Assembly: GCF_020360975.1 (NCBI RefSeq)
Contig: NW_025408671.1
Coordinates: 2,914,001 to 2,978,000 of the forward strand
From: Hirsutella rhossiliensis
Taxonomy: Eukaryota > Ascomycota > Sordariomycetes > Hypocreales > Ophiocordycipitaceae
Reading direction: 5' to 3'
DNA: 64,000 nucleotides
Shown: positions 1 to 10,433 of the stretch, in pieces
Numbering within the stretch: position 1 is the first letter of the stretch
How the letters are laid out: each line of letters begins with the position of its first letter
The notes under the pieces: model-generated
What the model was told of the DNA's origin: nothing
Databases searched by the model: none
Seen by the model: the letters and a program-made list of their open reading frames with translations, nothing else
Position numbers and translations under genes: made by a program

Positions 1-1527
1 AGAGAGGTGAGGGAGGCAAGAGAGGCAAGAGAGGCGGAGCGGGATAATAGCTTCCTTGCCCTGCAGCTTGTCTAATGCCACGTAAAAAAACAACGTTGGA
101 AACGTTGGAAACGCCGTTCAGAGCAGGCAAGTTTCCCCATGATGCATTGCATGTACTGTACACTGCACTCCGTACCCTGTTAGGTACGGTAATCTATCGA
201 AGCCGAGGTTGACCGCTTCATCATCGAGTCGACGTCCACGAGCGAGCGAGCAGGCGAGCGAGCAAGCATGAGGTTGTTGGGTTTCCGCTCACTCTTTCTA
301 CCCACACCACGGCCCGCTTCGATACACACAACGGGAGCGGATAAGCATGGGCGTGTGTCTATCAAGAGCTGCCATTTCTGACCTCTTGCGCCTTGCCCTA
401 CCGTACTGTACCTCATCATATCGACATCTCGTATGGCCGATTGCACGGGCGTCATGCCGCTGAGCAACGGCTTCGTTTTCATGCACTTGGCAGACAAAAC
501 CAAATCTTGCAGCCACCAAGCCAGCCGGCCAAAGCGGTAGGCAGAGTCGAGAGGGGCACACAAGACATGGACGTCTCAGATGGGCGCGCACAATGTCGAT
601 TCTCTTATCTTGTTGATTCTGGAACATGAGAATGCATTCATATTCATTCCACCCGTGTCGAGGGGTGCAATTCAACAAGACCCGAGTGCTGCAGATGCGC
701 CCCGACATGTACCCGTACTCTCTCCATCGGTCCCTGACATGGGCCTCGCACCAGAATCCCGCCCACCGGGACGACTGCCGAAGCACGCTATAGCCTATCG
801 CCAGCCGAGCAGTGGCTTCAACACGCCATTGCATGACGCGAGCGGGCCAAGTACAGGTACCTTGGCCCAAGCTTTTGTTGATGCTGATTTTTGTTGGGGA
901 CGTGCCGCTCCCCCGAGTAAATCATCTCTGTATCAATACCTAGTACGGTGTATAAAGATGAAACCCCGCCCTGCTGCTGGCGTGTTTGAGCAAAACCTGG
1001 TTGAATGATGAAAAAAGCATTTTACCACACACTGGCCGAAAGAGATGCGCACCGTTTCTCGTTTCTTCTCGGTTAGCAAACCTGCCGACGTCGGACTTTT
1101 GACGACGAACCCATCCACCATTCTTGGCATCCTACAGCACGCCTCAAGGTCGCACGGCCTGCCGAATGCGGCTACGCGACCCAACAAATCCCCAATGATG
1201 CATGCATGCAGACCCGCAGCCTCACAGCTGGGGCGACAAGCCAAAGACGCCTCGAGAGGCCTGTATTCGTCCGCGTACGGTACAGACCCTCGCCGAGCTA
1301 GGTACAGTACAGTACCTAGGTAGGTGTGTTTCATCGACCGATCAGCGGGCGGCTCACCATGGCACGCAGTCAAGCATCCTACACCGCACGTCTTCGGCAC
1401 TGTAAGCTATCAAGCAAAGCTGATAAAAAGTCTCATAGCCTCAACCTATTCTACACTCTTCAGCCATCTATGCGACTAACCAATGCATACACTCAACTTG
1501 TACATCTGTGACACGCAATCATCCGAC
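1..1527. other. Gene-poor left edge of window
   Basis: I see no convincing gene here. The open frames are short, overlap one another on both strands and show no recognisable domain. The first 40 bases are a purine-rich imperfect repeat of a GAGAGGCAA-like unit. Around 1298-1325 there is a palindromic GTAC/CCTAGG-rich tract of a kind that recurs in other spacers of this window. The segment probably contains the 3' flank of the carboxypeptidase gene that ends at 1528. Confidence 0.5.
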
Positions 1528-3274
1528 TCAAGAAACCCACTCGCCGCCGAGCCAGCGGTTGAAAAAGTCGAGCGACGCCTCGGGCTGGTTCATGGGCGTC
1601 ATGTGCCCGGCCTGGAAGATGCGCATAAAGGTAAAGTTTCTGGCCGTCTTGTACTCGCCGTACTCCTTGGTCTTGTCGTCCAGCTCCATCTTGAGCTTGT
1701 TCGTCTTCGCCCCCGCAAAATCCTTGTGACCGGGCCACTCGAGCGCCTCGGCCCAAGCCTTGTTGCCGAGCCAGTTGCAGATAAAGTCGGCGTCGCCCGC
1801 GTAGAGAAGAACAGGAATCTTCTTGAGGATCTCGGGCACCAGTCGGAAGTACGGCTTCATCCAGTCGCCCGCGAACAGGAAGTTGCGGTTAATGTCAAAG
1901 TTGCAGCTGTCGTAGCTCTCCACCTCGGCGCCGAGTGCCTCCCTGACCTCGGGCTTGTTCAGCCAGCTTGAGATCCAGCCCAGGGCACTATAGCACAGGT
2001 TGGACGTATCCTCGCATTTGCCGCGGATGTCGTACACGTTCTGGCCAGACCGCTGGTAAGGCCCAATCATGGCGTTGTTGCAGTAGATGCTGGCAGGCAC
2101 GCATAAGAAAGTGCTCTCCGTGTCGTAGCACTGCTTAATCAGAGACTGGCACCGGCTGAGAGAGTTGTCCATGGACTTGCAAGTGTCCTCGCCAAGGACG
2201 GCGGGATAGCCACCGTCACCGCAAGCCATGGGGCGGTAGTACTCGTACTGAGTGTAGCCGTCCGTCAGGCCGTTGCCAATCATGATGCTCTTGAGGTTGA
2301 CGTTGCGGTGCTTGTGCGACAAGATCTCCGAAGCGAAGACGGGGAGGTAATGCCCGCCGTACGACTCGCCGGCAATGTGGAAGTCCTGCTTGGCATACTC
2401 AGGGAACTGGTGGAAGAAGAGGGTGAGCAAGGCATAGACGTCCTTGCCAGCCGCGACAGTGTCGCTGACGGATCCGCCACCGTAAGAGTAGCCAACATTG
2501 ACCGGCTGGTCAAGGAAGATGACGGACGCATTGGCGTTCCATGCATGGGGGTTGTCGACAATCTTGAGCTTCTCGTCAATAGAGGCCGGGCCAAGCTCCA
2601 GGAAGAGGCCCGTCAGCGACGAGCAGCCGGGGCCGCCATTGAGCCAGAGGACCACGGGGTCGTTCTTGGGGTCGTTGCGAGACTCGAAGAACCCTTGTCA
2701 AGGTCAGCGTCGAGTCGGGAGAGCAGCCGCAGTCGACCAGCACCGTCAAGATGCGAGGGAAGGGGAGCTTACAGTAAAAGAGATGCTTGTCTTTTTCGTC
2801 GTCGTCGAGGTAGCCGCTGTACTGCTTCACCTTGTCCACGCCGAGCTTCGAGGGATCCACCTTCTTGACGCGCAGGCCAAAGTTGTCGAGCTTGCCGCCG
2901 ACCTTGCGGTGAGACTGGCCGTCTTCGCCCTCGACCCACAGCCGCTGCACGTCGGCTCCGCGAACGACGTGGTCCCACTTATTGTCGGGGATGCGTGAGT
3001 GCTTCTTGGGCTGGAAGTTGGTGAGTTGCTTCTTGAAGGCTTCGACAGCGCCGGGCACCATCATAGAAAGCTCGTGCCAGGTAGCCTTGGCCTCCGAGTT
3101 CATCTCGCCAAAGGCGTCGGTGAGGGGCTTGGTCCATGCCTCAAAGCTGTCGAGGTGGATGCCGTTGGAGTCGATGAGGGGCTTCGACGAGTCGTCACTT
3201 AGCACCTTTTGGTCCTGAAGGCCGACGGCCGAGGATGCCGCGCCCAATACGAGGGCCGAGGTCGACAACCGCAT
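1528..3274 (-). CDS. cpyA: Vacuolar serine carboxypeptidase Y (S10 family)
   Basis: Broad-specificity vacuolar serine carboxypeptidase that removes C-terminal residues. Two exons, 3274-2773 and 2693-1528, joined across a 79-nt intron with a GTAAGC donor. The join restores the family motif WFFESRND, with W split by the intron, and gives 555 residues, the normal length for a CPY precursor. An N-terminal signal peptide ([18 protein letters not shown]) is followed by a propeptide of about 120 residues. The catalytic core shows [10 protein letters not shown] (oxyanion region), [10 protein letters not shown] (nucleophile Ser), [13 protein letters not shown] (Asp) and [13 protein letters not shown] (His). 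The ATG at 3274 fits because it opens directly into the signal peptide. The acceptor AAG is unusual but is the one that restores the motif. The gene is tail-to-nothing with the sparse left edge and head-to-tail with the synthetase gene downstream. Confidence 0.96.
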
Positions 3275-4182
3275 GGTGGCTGGATTCTTGTAGTCTGGAG
3301 TTTGTGATGGAGAGCTGAAGCAAAAGGTCGATGGTGATGGGAAATGGAGAGGATGAGAGAGGGAGCGCGCGCTTAGGAGGGGGAGGGTGTGGGGGAGGTA
3401 GTAAGTGGACAGAGGAAGAGGGAGAGGGAGCAATAACAGGGAGCGCGCTGACGAGCTGCAGTGCTACCGAAACCGAGCTAGTCGGAGGTAACGCCGAGTG
3501 ACCTCGTCACCACCATGGGCCATTGGTCGGTTAATAGATCTGTACTGGATTGTGGCTGAAGCTAGTTAAGCTTCTCGGCTCAGGTGGCATGGCGCAGGTC
3601 GTACACCCCGAGCTGCGGCACAGGGAGTGCGAGAGAGCTCTGCCCCAGCTCCCAGTGCTCCGATACGAAGTACTTTACGTAAGTGCCGGACGGCTTGCGT
3701 CATCGCAAGCTGGCATCTAGGTAGGTACCTACTTAGGTACCCGGAAGGGCAGCCCAGGTCACCTTTGCCTCTCCGTCAGCCAGCACTGTACATGTGTACA
3801 CCAAACAGGCCTTGTGCGGAGTACCTGGCTGCAACTTGCCCTACCTAAAGTACCTACCCTGTTCAAGACGGGACACTGTGCCACCTATTATTAGGCTCTG
3901 GTTGCATGTTTTGCCCGGGCGACTTGCCTGGCATGTAACTTACCCCCTTCTAAGCACGCGTTGGCCCTCGACAAGTATCAAAAGTCACGACCTCCTCCAA
4001 AGGCCAAGAAGATGGCAACAACAACAATCAAACGCCAGTGTAAACGCCATGGACACGTTGGCCTCGGCACAAGCGCCCTTTGTTGCCTACAAGCCTGGAA
4101 CCGTTAGAGCATGTAGACACGGCACACCCAACACCTACTAACCGGTTCTATCAGTCCACGCACCAACACCCTCGTCAATTGG
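3275..4182. other. Intergenic spacer, CPY promoter side
   Basis: About 900 bp between the start of the carboxypeptidase gene and the 3' end of the synthetase gene. The part next to the carboxypeptidase start (about 3300-3430) is purine-rich on the + strand, so pyrimidine-rich on the coding strand, as is common in fungal leaders. A GGTACCTA/TAGGTACC palindromic cluster lies at 3717-3742. No gene seen. Confidence 0.5.
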
Positions 4183-5996
4183 TCATGGGCCGCCGCTGGC
4201 CGCCGCCTCCGAATCAACCGTCTTGTCCTTGGCCATGGCCGCCTTCCTCTGTGCAATCTGCTGCTCCTTGAGCATCTTCTTCAGCTGGTTCTTGGACAGC
4301 TTCCCGCTTCCCGCCTCGCCAGCCGCGGCTCCGTCTTCCCCTGGCTTGATATCCGGCACCACAAGATCCGCCCTCGGAACCTTGGGGTTTCCTTTCCACT
4401 CGAGCGGGCGGGTAGACATGAACTCGTCCACGACCGCGTCCGTCACCCTGGACCGTCTCTCCTGGAAGCCGCCGACGTATTTCTGCAGGTGGTCGATGCA
4501 CATTGCTTTGAGCTGTTGACACGTCAATCCAAGCCTGATCCGTTTGGCTTGGCGCAACGGAGAGTTTGACATACCTCGCCCGTCAGCAGCTTCCCGCTGT
4601 TGTAATCAGCCTTGATTTTGGCCAGCTCCTGCTGCGGCGTTAGCACAGTGGCCCGCTAGTGTCGGTGTGTTGGCCTACCTCGTCGCTTTCCAGGAAGAAT
4701 TGTAGGTATTGATAGGAAACGTCCACATCGGCGTCGCCGCCCTTTTGCCGGTGCTCCTCCAGTGTTTCTCGGCCGCCGGAGAAGGCGTACCTGCATCTGC
4801 GTAAGCCCGGCACGGCCTCCCCTGGCCCGTCTGTCTCCCACAAACTTACTTGTTGATCTTGGTCTTGATCTGCTTGGCAGAGTCGTTTAGGAAGATGGCA
4901 GACGTGTCGTCACTGGCCGACATCTTGGACCCCGGGCCCTGAAGCGCATCCAGGAACCGCATGTGGATCAAGGACGGCTTGGCCAGGTGCAGGCCGGCGG
5001 CGCAGTCACGCGTCAGACGGAAGTAAGGGTCCTGATCAATGGCGCAAGGAATCAAACAGGGAATCGACGCCGTCTTGGACTCGTCCTCACCAAAGATGTG
5101 GGGGAACGACGACGCAAACGACGTGGCACCTTGGATGCTGGCAAAGTGAATCTTACCAATGTTGGAGCTGCCGTCGAAACCAAAGATGGCCTTGACCGTG
5201 TTGTACGTGACCCTCTTGGCGAAGCGAACAATGTTCTTGTAAAAGGCGCCTCCAACATACTGAAAGTCGGAGAAGATGAAAGTCTTCTTGGGATCGAAGC
5301 CGACGGCGATGATGTCCATGGCGTTGGTCCGGCAGTATCCCATGACCTCGTCCACGGTTCTCTTTTCCGAGAAGAGGTACTTTTCGTCTGCGCAACTCGT
5401 CAGCAAAAAGGCGCTGGGCCTCACACGAGTTCAGCCTTTTGGGTACCGACCGTCTGTCAACATGATGATCAGGGGCGCGTCCAGGACGTCCTGCAGCCAC
5501 CTAGACGAACGGGTCAGTCGAGGCTCACCGCAAAAGTTCAGCCGGGGCCTCTCACTTGACAAAGTCAAAGACCTGCGTGTGGCCTATGTGCATGCTGTCG
5601 CTGCTGGGACCCCGTCCCGTGTAGAGGAAGAAGGGCTCATTCTGCGGGACCAAAGTCAGTCGCTCATCTCCTTATCCGGGGATTGCAGTTTCTTCCACCA
5701 ACCTTCTCGTAACGGTCCAGGATGAGGGAGAGATCCCGGTGGCTAAAGACAATCTGCCGGCGCATGAAGCGGTGCGGCTTGTGGCCCGTCACCTTCTCGA
5801 ACCGTTGCAACAGCGCATCGTCAATCAGGGCGGTGCCAAAGTCCTCGACCAGCTTGCGGTAGTCAATTGCCTTGACCTTGCCGTCCTCACCCACCTCTCC
5901 CGAAACAGACCACGGGTTAACGTCCTGCTTGGACGACGTTGCCGGCGCCGACGTGGCGTCGTGCTCGGCGGCCTGGATTCCGGACGCAGAAGCCAT
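4183..5996 (-). CDS. wrs1: Cytosolic tryptophanyl-tRNA synthetase
   Basis: Class I aminoacyl-tRNA synthetase that charges tRNA-Trp in the cytosol. I place seven exons: 5996-5703, 5641-5556, 5500-5451, 5387-4850, 4790-4679, 4628-4575 and 4512-4183, which keep frame throughout and give 487 residues, typical of the eukaryotic enzyme. The HIGH motif is in [11 protein letters not shown] (exon 2) and the KMSKS-type loop is [10 protein letters not shown] (exon 4). The region [16 protein letters not shown] and the C-terminal [17 protein letters not shown] are family hallmarks. The extension after the catalytic core ends in a Lys/Gln-rich tail ([17 protein letters not shown]). No mitochondrial presequence is visible. 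The exon 3 donor (GTCGGT at 5450) is weak and is the least certain junction. It is divergently transcribed from SDO1. Confidence 0.95.
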
Positions 5997-6371
5997 GGCA
6001 AGGGAACAGGATGGCAGACTCGATCGAGATCCAGAGACGTCGGATTCGATCCCGGCCTCTGGCGAGAACAACAAAAGGGGCACGAGGAGGGTGGGAGTTG
6101 GGGGTGAAAAGGGAGCTGATATTATTGGTGGTTGGTGACTCAATCCCTCGAGGCGGGAGGAAGGCGGGGCGGGCGAAATATTTCACTGTCGCATGTCGAT
6201 GGCGGGGTCCATCTATGACTGACCTGACAGCAGCTGACACTCTTCAACCTCGAAAAACAACCACGGACAAGGCGAGGCCAGACTCTGTGCACGCATGCGA
6301 CGACTAGGCCTTGCTCGACATTCTTCGTCTTCGTCTTCTTCTGCCTCGTCCTCCTCCCGCCCGCCGCCACC
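5997..6371. promoter_or_regulatory. Shared divergent promoter of TrpRS and SDO1
   Basis: A 375-bp gap separates the ATG of the synthetase (5996, minus strand) from the ATG of SDO1 (6372, plus strand). There is no room for a separate gene, so both promoters must lie here. A pyrimidine-rich stretch (6316-6360) precedes the SDO1 start, whose context CCACCATGTC is a good Kozak match. No clear TATA box is visible, as is usual for translation-related housekeeping genes. Confidence 0.7.
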
Positions 6372-7310
6372 ATGTCCCGTCAAATCAACCAGCCCTCGAA
6401 CCAGATCAAGCTCACCAACGTGTCGCTCGTCCGGCTGAAAAAGGGCAAGAAGCGGTTCGAGATTGCGTGCTACAAGAACAAGGTGCTCGAGTGGCGCTCC
6501 GGCATCGAGACGGACCTCGACAACGTGCTGCAGATCCCAAACGTCTTCCTCAACGTCTCCAAGGGCCAGACGGCGCCCAAGGAGGACCTGGAAAAGGCGT
6601 TTGGCAAGGGCAAGCCGGCCAACGACATCATCCTCGAGATACTGAAAAAGGGCGAGCTGCAGGTCGGCGACAAGGAGCGCGCCGCGCAGCTGGAGCGCGT
6701 CCACAACGAGGTGGTGGGCATCGTGGCCAGCAAGCTCGTCGACCCGCGCACAAAGAGGGTCTACACGTCGGGCATGATCGAGAAGGCCCTCGACATGCTC
6801 AGCTCCCAGGCCCACGGCGGCGACCGGAGCAACACGACCAGCGCGGCGGGCACCCCGGCCACGGGTGACGACGGCGAGGCCAAGCCGCGGACGCGCGAGC
6901 ACAGCTGGACCGGCGTCGTCACCACAAAGAGCGCAAAGAGCCAGGCTCTCGACGCCATGAAGGCCCTCATCGCGTTCCAGCCCATCCCCGTCGCCAGGGC
7001 CAGGATGCGCCTGCGCGTCTCGTGCGCCACAAACGTCCTCAAGCAGGCCGTCAAGTCTTCTGCCGCAGCCAAGGGGCCGCCGTCGTCCAAAGACGACGAG
7101 GCCGAGCACAAGACGCCGGGGACGGTCAAGGACAAGATTCTATCATACGTCGAGCAGGTGGAGAGCCAGGACGTGTTGGGATCCGAGTGGGAGGTGGTGG
7201 GCTTCGTCGAGCCCGGCGCCTTCAAAGTCTTGTCTGATATCATTGCCAACGAGACCAAAGGCCAAGGCCGAGTAGAGGTGCTGGACATGGCAATCACGCA
7301 TCAAGATTAA
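6372..7310 (+). CDS. sdo1: Ribosome maturation protein SDO1 (SBDS family)
   Basis: SBDS-family factor that, with the GTPase Efl1, releases Tif6 (eIF6) from late cytoplasmic 60S subunits so they can join 40S. Single exon of 312 residues. The N-terminal FYSH domain (about residues 10-95) carries SNQIKLTNVSLVRLKKGKKRFEIACYKNK and the conserved WRSGIETDLDNVLQ. The helical middle domain follows (EILKKGELQVGDKERAAQLE, then DPRTKRVYTSGMIEKAL). The C-terminal ferredoxin-like domain begins near KSQALDAMKALIAFQPIPVARARMRLRV. The protein is longer than the yeast one of about 250 residues because of two low-complexity inserts, one after the middle domain (AHGGDRSNTTSAAG region) and one in the C-terminal domain (SSAAAKGPPSSKDDEAEHK). 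Neighbours on both sides are also translation genes. Confidence 0.96.
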   Translation: MSRQINQPSNQIKLTNVSLVRLKKGKKRFEIACYKNKVLEWRSGIETDLDNVLQIPNVFLNVSKGQTAPKEDLEKAFGKGKPANDIILEILKKGELQVGDKERAAQLERVHNEVVGIVASKLVDPRTKRVYTSGMIEKALDMLSSQAHGGDRSNTTSAAGTPATGDDGEAKPRTREHSWTGVVTTKSAKSQALDAMKALIAFQPIPVARARMRLRVSCATNVLKQAVKSSAAAKGPPSSKDDEAEHKTPGTVKDKILSYVEQVESQDVLGSEWEVVGFVEPGAFKVLSDIIANETKGQGRVEVLDMAITHQD

Positions 7311-7623
7311 CTGAGAGCGCACGATACCCCTCGCTTGGCGAAGCTTCCTCTCACCCCTCGGCGTCGAAAGGCCATTGGTATGCGCCTCGTCGCAGCTGAA
7401 ACAACCCTACTGGCCCGGATGAGCGAGACGACAGGACAAGGCGTTCGGCTTCCTGTCATTTCCAAGCATAGTATTTCAATGTCCCATTTTTAAATTCATG
7501 ACTCTGGACTAGAGAGCAGCCCCGGCCGCGTGTGCAGGACAAAGGAATCCTGGCAAAATGCTCAGAAAGATGGAGAACCCAGCCGTCACGCCTGTCCACC
7601 CAGCACCGTAATCATCACGCTGT

Positions 7624-8310
7624 TTAACCACCCTTCTTCTTGGACACACCGACAGTCCGGCCGCGGCGGCCAGTCGTCTTGGTGTGCTGGCCGCGGACGC
7701 GGAGGCCCCAGTAGTGGCGGAGACCACGGTGGGCGCGGATCTTCTTGAGGCGCTCCAAGTCCTCGCGCAGCTTGGAGTCGACGCCGTTGGCCAGGACCTG
7801 CGAGTCCTTGCCGTCGACAATGTCGCGCTGTCGGTTGAGGAACCAGGAAGGGATCTTGTACTGGGTCGGATTCTGGATGATGGTGACAATTCGCTCGAGC
7901 TCTTCGGTGGTGAGCTCACCGGCACTGGGAACGCAATTCAATTTAGCTCCCTCTGCTCCCCGTTGCAGATACGCATCTCGTATTTTTGGAGGGTGCTTCA
8001 TACCGCTTGTTCAGGTCGACATCGGCCTTCTTGCAGACCAAGTTGGAGTATCGGCGACCGACACCCTTGATCTTGGTCAAGGCGTACATGACTTTTTGCT
8101 TGCCGTCGACATTGGTGTTCAGAAGACGCAAGATCTGTCCTCGCGCGTTAGCCCCCAGCGCCGAAATCGATGGCAGACAGGCGACGCCCGAGCTCGCCGT
8201 CGGTGGGCGCTGGCGTTGCATGCCCGATTCGAGGGCGCCGTCGAGGCGGGGGAGAGGAGGGCAAGACTTACGAACTGGAAGTTCGTCTTCTCTCCCGAAA
8301 CGAGCGACAT
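7624..8310 (-). CDS. rps18: 40S ribosomal protein S18 (uS13)
   Basis: Small-subunit ribosomal protein uS13, located at the head of the 40S subunit and contacting the large subunit through an inter-subunit bridge. Three exons: 8310-8272, 8134-8004 and 7924-7624, summing to 156 residues, the usual eukaryotic length. Exon 1 codes only for [13 protein letters not shown]. Exon 2 gives [19 protein letters not shown] and the [21 protein letters not shown] helix-two-turn-helix region. Exon 3 gives [12 protein letters not shown], the [11 protein letters not shown] segment and the basic tail [23 protein letters not shown]. An intron right after a very short first coding exon is typical of fungal ribosomal protein genes. 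Convergent with SDO1, with 313 bp between stop codons. Confidence 0.97.
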
Positions 8311-9341
8311 GCTGGGCAACTGTAACGGTCGTTGCCGAGTGCTCGCTGGATGGTCGATGGCTTTCGGGGGTTGAAGAGGGGAGGACGGAGAAATTGCAGA
8401 CGGCTCGCTAAACGTGGTGGATTTTTCGTCCCTGTGGGGGCGCGACTAGGGCAAAGCGTTGCGCCCGCTACAGGCTGTGCGGCCAGTCACGTGCTGCGAG
8501 CCGTGACCGAGTCCGCAAACTATTTGCGCGACTTATCTGAGTCGGGACGCCCAAAAATTTATCCGATGACCCTAACCAACGTCCTGTCCAAGACTTCAAA
8601 GTTCACACAACCTTTTCCTCCACGTTTCACGTCGACCATAACATGGCTGCGGCCTGAAGTAGGTTGGAACACGCCATGTCCAGCGCATGCTTTGGCTCCT
8701 GGGAACGCTCTGCCTACATCTAGAGGCCAGCTTGACCTCAAGGAAAGCATTTGACGCTCCCCTCCGATCATTGCCAAAGGACTCGATGCGTGCGCTCCCT
8801 GTGCCAAAGCTCGAGCCAAGGAGCCGTCTACTTGACCGCCTGTCGGCCATTCCCTCACTGAGCTTTCCAAGTGCAAGGCTACGTCGTGAAGGGGCGCCTT
8901 GTCGGACGAGGCCTCCAACCGTGAAGTCGCGTATTGCACCCGTCGTCTTATGCCAATGCTCGGTCAGCCGCCTTCACCCAGGCTGATCTTGAGCCGGATG
9001 CTCGTTGCTACGGCGTGGGCACAAGACAAGAGCAACATCCCAAACAACTTTTTTTTGAGTGCGAAACCTTCAGTGATGCCACCAGATGGAGGCCTTCGTA
9101 ATTTATCTGTTGTTACATTCTCCTCGACCATGCTTGTGACTGCTTCACATGTCGACCAGCTCGAGCAGCATCATGGCTCGTTTCCAGCACGCCTAAAGCA
9201 CGATTGTGATGTGCGCGACGAAACGTCGTCGCCATCAAGATTATTCTCACTTGTTGCACCAAACACCGTCACACCCCCAAGACGCTGTCCCTTGAAAGCC
9301 ATTGCCCTGTCCCGCAGTTCCTCGCCCTCGTCAAAGCGAAT
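8311..9341. other. Intergenic spacer upstream of rps18
   Basis: About 1 kb containing the rps18 promoter and the 3' flank of the next minus-strand gene. Open frames on both strands are unconvincing. No repeat or RNA gene recognised. Confidence 0.45.
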
Positions 9342-10433
9342 TTAATCAGAGTCGTCGTGTTCCTGCAAACAAATTTCAGCTTCTGAGCCAAGGTTGCCGG
9401 TATTGAGGAAACGTACCGCGGGGGGCAGCGTCAGCTTGCTCGAGAGCAGGCTGGAAAGGCCGGCGCGCTCCAGCTCGGCGGCAAAAGAGGTGTTGCTCTT
9501 GGGTTGGGCATGCGAAGCGCGGACACTCTTGAGGCCACGGATGGCCAAAAGCTCCTCGAAGCCAAGGACGTCCATGAGACGAGTATTTCGAAAGGAAAGA
9601 TGGAAGAAGCTTCGCATGAGCTCGCCCTGCCCGTTCATATGGGTATATGTCGACTTGGAGATGCTAACGGTCAGACTCTCGAGGTATGGGCACTGTGCCA
9701 GCATCTTGAATGCGGTCGCCGAGTCGAGGCCACACCAGTGAACGTTGACGTGGCGGACGTTGTCTTTAAAGGTGCCGCCCCTCGACAGGTGAACGAGAAG
9801 CTCGCAGGCACATCTGAAGCGAAACGTCTTTTTGCGGAAAAAGCTGCGGCAAAACTCGTGGTTGAGAGAGGTGCCGAGCAGAGTAGGCAGCGCCTTCATC
9901 TGGGCCGTCTGGTAGGCGGAGCCGCGGTCAATCGACGGGCACCTGCAGGCGCTGGCGTTTGTGGCGGGGACGAGCAAGTCTATGCGGAAGACGGCTTTGA
10001 TCATGAGGTCAAGGATCTTGTCGCGAATCTCGACGGGCAATTTCATAAAGGGGAAGGCTTGGATGGGCGGGCGTTTATCTTGAGCCTCTGTCAGCGGAAG
10101 GCGTGCCTCACCGGGCGAGACCGGCGGCGGCGGCAAAGGCACAGACGCACCGGCAATCTCGAGAATCTCGGTGCACATTTCGATGATGTCGACGCACGTC
10201 TTGATCTCGGAGGGCTGCTTCTTGATGATGTTTGCGCACTTTGTGATTGTATTGGCGATGGCGGAGCGGCGCTGGGGGCTCAGGCGCACCAGCCGCCCCA
10301 GCTCGGTGGCATCGAGCGACCCGTTCTGGTAGTCTTCGAGGCTCTGCAGCAGGGTCTGGATGTTCTTGGAGAGGCCGTAACGGGATGGGATGGCCTTTGA
10401 CTTGAGCGAGTACCACGACTTGGAAGACGACAT
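9342..10433 (-). CDS. F-box-like hypothetical protein
   Basis: Protein of 363 residues from the ATG at 10433 (MSSSKSWYSLKSKAIPSRYG). The open frame continues upstream of this ATG, but that extension is low-complexity and looks like leader sequence. Residues 1-110 form a predicted helical region (NIQTLLQSLEDYQNGSLDATELGRLVRLSPQRR). The motif AFPFMKLPVEIRDKILDLMI near residue 155 is the fungal F-box-like LPxEIRxxIL signature; it is followed by a region reading as short repeats of strand and helix. This suggests an SCF-type substrate adaptor, but that is inference from one motif. A possible 54-nt intron lies near the 3' end (GTACGT at about 9416 to TTTGCAG at about 9363); since 54 is a multiple of three, both spliced and unspliced forms stay open and end in EHDDSD. 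Substrate unknown. Confidence 0.75.
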   Translation of the reverse strand: MSSSKSWYSLKSKAIPSRYGLSKNIQTLLQSLEDYQNGSLDATELGRLVRLSPQRRSAIANTITKCANIIKKQPSEIKTCVDIIEMCTEILEIAGASVPLPPPPVSPGEARLPLTEAQDKRPPIQAFPFMKLPVEIRDKILDLMIKAVFRIDLLVPATNASACRCPSIDRGSAYQTAQMKALPTLLGTSLNHEFCRSFFRKKTFRFRCACELLVHLSRGGTFKDNVRHVNVHWCGLDSATAFKMLAQCPYLESLTVSISKSTYTHMNGQGELMRSFFHLSFRNTRLMDVLGFEELLAIRGLKSVRASHAQPKSNTSFAAELERAGLSSLLSSKLTLPPAVRFLNTGNLGSEAEICLQEHDDSD

